Assembly (NCBI GenBank): GCA_014523595.1
Contig: JAATVN010000056.1
Span: 1 to 7,806 of the forward strand
DNA from: Nitrososphaerales archaeon TH5888
GTDB lineage: Archaea > Thermoproteota > Nitrososphaeria > Nitrososphaerales > Nitrososphaeraceae
DNA: 7,806 nt
Direction of reading: 5' to 3'
Part shown: in pieces, positions 4,735-7,806 of the stretch
Numbering within the stretch: position 1 is the first letter of the stretch
Layout: every line of letters begins with the position of its first letter
Position numbers and translations under genes: made by a program
The notes under the pieces: generated by a model
Seen by the model: only the letters and a program-made list of their open reading frames with translations
Databases searched by the model: none
Told to the model about the DNA's origin: nothing

Positions 4735-6150
4735 TTAATTATAATCCTCACATTCGAATTCAATTCTCTCTTTTTTTTTCCATGATGTATACTTTCTGTG
4801 ATCTGTCAACTCCACATCAAATAATTCAAAGATCTTCTTTCTCAAATTATCGGCCGCTTGAAATTTCTTCTCAGCTCTGAGATTATCTCTCCGATCAATC
4901 ATCTCTTCAATTTTGAATTTAGTATCATTATCAATCTCCACTATTTTAATACCGATGATATCCATGATGGTCTCTACTATAGGTAGCGCTTTATAAGACA
5001 TCCTAATAGTTAATTTTTCTGATGAACTTAGGTTGTTAACATACGAAACGAGCTTCATAAATGATGTCAATGCTAATGGTGTATTCAGGTTACTATCTAG
5101 TGCGGACAAAAAATTATTTAGGAAACCATTACATTTATCCTCAAATTCGTCCATGTTTTCAGATACATTCTTAGCTGTTCTAAGCTCATAGATGCAGTGT
5201 TCAATTTGTCTCCATTTTTGCAATGATTCTTGCAATATTTCATCATTGTAATCCATAGGCTTTGAATATTGAGAAGAAATCAGGTATAATCTAAGGACAT
5301 TAGAACCCCATTTTTTAAGAGCGCTCTTAAGTACTATCATATTTCTGAGCGACTTTGACATCTTTTCTGAATTAATTGTAATCATTCCTACATGCATCCA
5401 TAGTTTAGCTAGTTTTTTTTCGTTAAAGGTTTCAGATTGTGCAATTTCATTTTCGTGATGAGGAAATATCAGGTCAGTGCCACCTCCATGAATCTCTATT
5501 TCATTACCAAGTAACTTTGATACCATGACCGAACACTCAATATGCCAACCTGGTCTGCCTCTTCCCCAAGGACTTTCCCAATTTGGAACATCAGAGGAGA
5601 ATTTCCACAGAGCAAAATCTAAGGGATCCTCCTTCAATTTATCAATTTCAATTCTAGTACCTTCTTCAAGCTCATCAATTTGTTTCTTTGATAGTTTACC
5701 ATAATTTGGAAATGCTCTCACTTTGAAATAAACTCCGTTTAGAGTAGTATATGTATAATTTTTTTCTTTTAATATTTTTATAGCATTTATTATTTCAATT
5801 ATGTGGTCAGTTGCTTTTGGATAAAAATCGGCCTTGAGAACATTTAGTTTGGAAAAATCTTCAAAGTAACTCTCTATATACTTGAAGGAAATTTCATCAG
5901 GAGACTTTCCATCCAATTTAGCTCTATTAATTATTTTGTCATCGACATCGGTAAAGTTTTGCACATATACTAATTCCTTACCTTTGTGAATTAAGTATCG
6001 TCTTAAGATATCAAAAACTACTATGGTTCTAGCATGTCCAATATGACAGTCATCATATACGGTAATACCACAAACGTACATCCTAATCTTATTATCTTCT
6101 GTAGTACCAATATCTTCAAGAGTATCAGAAAGTTTGTTATATATTTTCAA
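4735..6150 (-). CDS. cysS: Cysteinyl-tRNA synthetase
   Basis: This class I synthetase charges tRNA-Cys with cysteine using ATP. The 471-aa length is normal. The Rossmann fold signatures are present: H36-I-G-H39 (HIGH, in VYDDCHIGHART) and K263-M-S-K-S267 (KMSKS). The active-site zinc ligands that select cysteine line up with the E. coli set as C27, C206, H231 and E235, with identical spacing between the last three. NFTDVDDKIINRA and GRPGWHIECSVM are strongly conserved blocks. The C-terminal part (about 300-471) is the helical DALR-type tRNA-binding region. The start is TTG at 6150: the next Met is residue 24, too late to keep the conserved N-terminal strand, and an upstream TGA closes the frame with no other start. 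A run of nine A (coding strand) encodes K458-K460 near the C-terminus. The Rieske gene ends 45 bp upstream on the same strand, so co-transcription is possible. Confidence 0.96.
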   Translation of the reverse strand: MKIYNKLSDTLEDIGTTEDNKIRMYVCGITVYDDCHIGHARTIVVFDILRRYLIHKGKELVYVQNFTDVDDKIINRAKLDGKSPDEISFKYIESYFEDFSKLNVLKADFYPKATDHIIEIINAIKILKEKNYTYTTLNGVYFKVRAFPNYGKLSKKQIDELEEGTRIEIDKLKEDPLDFALWKFSSDVPNWESPWGRGRPGWHIECSVMVSKLLGNEIEIHGGGTDLIFPHHENEIAQSETFNEKKLAKLWMHVGMITINSEKMSKSLRNMIVLKSALKKWGSNVLRLYLISSQYSKPMDYNDEILQESLQKWRQIEHCIYELRTAKNVSENMDEFEDKCNGFLNNFLSALDSNLNTPLALTSFMKLVSYVNNLSSSEKLTIRMSYKALPIVETIMDIIGIKIVEIDNDTKFKIEEMIDRRDNLRAEKKFQAADNLRKKIFELFDVELTDHRKYTSWKKKERIEFECEDYN

Positions 6151-6195
6151 ATTAGAACTATAGCAATTTATGAATATCAGGTAGCAATAATTGAT

Positions 6196-6501
6196 TCAAA
6201 CGTCTATGTAAATATCCTTACCTTTCAAATCAATTTTATATGTTTTTAATTTTACCCCTTCAAGATAATCTAATAATTCACCAGTGCGTACGTTATAGTG
6301 CCATGAGTGTAATGGACATTCCACTACCTCTCCATCGACTCTACCTGGAGCAAGTGAGCCATCCTGGTGTCTACACAATGCTTCGATAGCATAAAATTTA
6401 CCTTTTGTTCTAAAAATTGCAATCCTACTTCCACCTAAATTTACTTCTTTCCCAGTTTTCTTTTCAAATTCTTCAATGCTTGCAGCACGCATCCAAGTCA
6501 T
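6196..6501 (-). CDS. Small Rieske-type [2Fe-2S] ferredoxin
   Basis: The 101-aa protein has the complete Rieske cluster-binding motif: C43-R-H45, then 16 residues, then C62-P-L-H65. Each pair supplies one Cys and one His to a [2Fe-2S] cluster. The surrounding text (YAIEALCRHQDGSLAPG, VVECPLHSWHYNVRTGE) is typical of soluble Rieske ferredoxins of the BphA3/NirD-like group rather than of the membrane-bound respiratory Rieske proteins. There is no N-terminal membrane span. It should act as a cytosolic one-electron carrier to an oxygenase or reductase, but no partner enzyme is visible in this window. The ATG at 6501 is chosen because a TATA box lies 30 bp upstream; a second ATG at 6492 (M4) would remove only three residues. 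It lies 45 bp upstream of cysS, a possible operon whose functional logic is not obvious. Confidence 0.93.
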   Translation of the reverse strand: MTWMRAASIEEFEKKTGKEVNLGGSRIAIFRTKGKFYAIEALCRHQDGSLAPGRVDGEVVECPLHSWHYNVRTGELLDYLEGVKLKTYKIDLKGKDIYIDV

Positions 6502-6526
6502 AATTAGTTTTTTTAAGTTTCAATCA

Positions 6527-6535
6527 CTTATAAAA
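6527..6535 (-). promoter_or_regulatory. TATA box for the Rieske gene
   Basis: The minus strand reads TTTTATAAG, centred 30 bp upstream of the ATG at 6501. It predicts a leaderless or nearly leaderless transcript, which may continue into cysS. Confidence 0.55.
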
Positions 6536-6567
6536 TATTATGTGTCAATTTTAAGTGAATTCCACAG

Positions 6568-6582
6568 ACTTCATCATGAAGT
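6568..6582. repeat. Near-perfect palindrome downstream of the SAH hydrolase gene
   Basis: ACTTCAT and ATGAAGT flank a single C, giving a 15-bp interrupted palindrome. In RNA it would form about 6 bp with a 3-nt loop. It lies between the T8 tract that follows the SAH hydrolase gene and the Rieske promoter. It could be a protein-binding dyad or part of the transcript end. Confidence 0.3.
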
Positions 6583-6585
6583 TTC

Positions 6586-6593
6586 AAAAAAAA
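6586..6593 (-). terminator. T8 tract, probable terminator of the SAH hydrolase gene
   Basis: Eight consecutive T on the minus strand begin 41 bp past the TGA stop at 6634-6636. Archaeal RNA polymerase terminates at T-rich tracts without requiring a hairpin, so this is a good candidate. It also separates this gene from the Rieske-cysS unit downstream. Confidence 0.5.
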
Positions 6594-6633
6594 TAGACTT
6601 TATATGGAAATTGTAGAATAGAGTACCCAGGCG

Positions 6634-7806
6634 TCAGTAGGATTTCGCATATTTTCTCTGAAGGGGGCTTAACTTATCAATACTTATCCCCAAATATTTT
6701 AATGATAACTTTGCGACATTAGAATCAATTTTCTCTGGTACGGCATAAACTTTCTTTTGCATTCTTTCATGATTTTTAAAAATATGCATTATGGAAAGAA
6801 GTTGATTTGCAAAAGACATCGCCATTACTTCTGGAGGATTTCCCTCTCCACCCACTAAATTAACAACTCTGCCCTTGGACAGTAGGAAAATTTTTCTGCC
6901 ATTAATGTGGTAACAATCCAAATATGGTCTAATGGAATAATTCTCTCTTGAATTTGAAATCAGTTTCTCTACTTCAATTTCATTGTCGAAATGTCCTGCA
7001 TTCGCAAGTATCGCTCCATTTTTCATTCTTTTAAAATGTTTTTCAATAATTACGTTTTTTTGCCCGGTACATGTTATAAAAATATCTGCATTTTCTACTA
7101 CTTGACTAATTTTTTTTACGTTGTAACCATCCATGTAAGCTTCTAGAGCTTTAAGTGGATCAACCTCAACAACAGTAACAATAGCCCCCAATCCTCTAGC
7201 TCTTGCTGCAACTCCTCTACCTACATTACCGTACCCGCAGACAACTATATGTTTACCAGCAATAAGAACATTGGTCAGTCTAATAATTCCTGTTAGTGTA
7301 CTTTGCCCTGTCCCATATTGATTATCAAATAAGTGCTTTGTGCGAGCTTCGTTTACACCAATCACGGGATATCGCAATTTCCCCTGTACTTCCAGTGCTT
7401 TTAGCCTTGTAATTCCTGATGTAGTTTCCTCTGTTCCACCCAATATCCCCTGGTTTTTCTTCTTGTGTGCCATAACGTGAAGGTTTGAGCCATCATCTGT
7501 AAGTATCTGGGGGTGATATTCCAAAACTTGTCTTAAATTATCCAAATACTCCTTTTTGGTTTCATCTTTCCAAGCGAATACGTTGACTCCTTCTGATGAA
7601 AGAAATGCTGCTATGTCTTCTTGTACTGATAAGGGATTTGCTGAACACAGTACAATCTTAGATCCTAATTTAGTCGCAGCTATTACGAGGACGGATGTTT
7701 CTTTTGTAACATGTAATGAAAGTCCGAGTCTTAGACCCTTTAACGGCTTGTTGTTAATGTTTTGATTCACAATTTCGTTAATAATACCCATATGAGAACA
7801 TGCCCA
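6634..7806 (-). CDS. ahcY: S-adenosylhomocysteine hydrolase (5' end outside window)
   Basis: The enzyme reversibly splits S-adenosylhomocysteine into adenosine and homocysteine using bound NAD+, relieving inhibition of SAM methyltransferases. The ATG at 7791 looks like a start but is internal: the frame continues to the window edge as W-A-C-S-H-M, matching the family's WAxxHM block. About 390 residues are visible, so only roughly 15-30 are missing, given a usual archaeal length near 410-425. Numbering from the 7791 Met, human catalytic residues H55, D131, E156, K186, D190 and N191 correspond to H27, D100, E122, K152, D156 and N157. The NAD site is G186-Y-G-N-V-G191 with acidic E209. H267 matches human H301. 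The otherwise near-universal GHP block reads G317-N318-P319, so the gate His (human H353) is Asn. DDGGD reads DDGSN, and the VND of VNDS is VNE. The C-terminus QRKYAKSY is archaeal-like. Function as a genuine hydrolase is likely, but it could be a diverged paralogue. Confidence 0.92.
   Translation of the reverse strand, partial: WACSHMGIINEIVNQNINNKPLKGLRLGLSLHVTKETSVLVIAATKLGSKIVLCSANPLSVQEDIAAFLSSEGVNVFAWKDETKKEYLDNLRQVLEYHPQILTDDGSNLHVMAHKKKNQGILGGTEETTSGITRLKALEVQGKLRYPVIGVNEARTKHLFDNQYGTGQSTLTGIIRLTNVLIAGKHIVVCGYGNVGRGVAARARGLGAIVTVVEVDPLKALEAYMDGYNVKKISQVVENADIFITCTGQKNVIIEKHFKRMKNGAILANAGHFDNEIEVEKLISNSRENYSIRPYLDCYHINGRKIFLLSKGRVVNLVGGEGNPPEVMAMSFANQLLSIMHIFKNHERMQKKVYAVPEKIDSNVAKLSLKYLGISIDKLSPLQRKYAKSY

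Noticed and set aside
6034..6249. Plus-strand 71-codon ORF across the cysS start and Rieske end
   Set aside because: It is antisense to two well-supported genes and its composition is that of translated AT-rich complement.
6551..6577. Eight-codon minus-strand ORF (MMKSVEFT) beginning in the 6568-6582 palindrome, about 25 bp past a TATA-like site
   Set aside because: Too short to judge, and it lies in the terminator and promoter region between two genes. The spacing is probably coincidence.
1..7806. tRNA/rRNA genes, CRISPR arrays, insertion sequences, attachment sites and defence genes
   Set aside because: No tRNA-like T-arm sequence, regularly spaced repeats, transposase motif or recognisable defence domain was found by reading both strands.

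Overview
The window reads as AT-rich chromosomal DNA from an archaeon, most likely an ammonia-oxidising Nitrososphaeria (Thaumarchaeota) lineage. The class I release factor is of the aRF1/eRF1 type (NIKS, GGQ and YxCxxxF motifs, C-terminal zinc cysteines). Most genes have a TATA-like box about 27-32 bp upstream of the start codon and no clear Shine-Dalgarno, which fits leaderless mRNAs. TTG and GTG starts are common. The placement below class level is inference. No tRNA, rRNA, IS element, CRISPR array or phage gene was seen.

Layout, left to right. Positions 1-1000 hold a small zinc-ribbon protein (minus) divergent from a HIT-family nucleotide hydrolase (plus). The HIT gene converges on aRF1 (minus, ending at 811), with a hairpin filling the gap. 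aRF1 is divergent from an HTH + two-CBS transcriptional regulator (plus, 2216-2773). The 112-127 bp between them contain two TATA boxes and a nested dyad placed almost symmetrically between them. The regulator converges on a 57-aa double-CXXC protein (2782-2955), again across a hairpin. Upstream of that lies a 47-aa single-span membrane protein (3012-3155). Both small ORFs are easily missed by length-filtered gene calling.

Positions 3156-3308 are non-coding and rich in inverted repeats. They are followed by two minus-strand genes for surface or secreted proteins: one with two FxLYD-like beta-sandwich repeats and many N-glycosylation sequons, and one helical protein with a membrane anchor and a diverged internal repeat. 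The right side carries cysteinyl-tRNA synthetase, a small Rieske [2Fe-2S] protein 45 bp upstream of it, and an S-adenosylhomocysteine hydrolase that runs off the right edge.

Most of this is housekeeping: translation termination, tRNA charging, the methyl cycle and nucleotide hydrolysis. The points most worth a second look are the possible operator shared by aRF1 and the HTH-CBS regulator, the two small ORFs, the inverted-repeat cluster at 3191-3296, and a His-to-Asn change in the SAH hydrolase. No clear multi-gene novel defence or metabolic system is evident.
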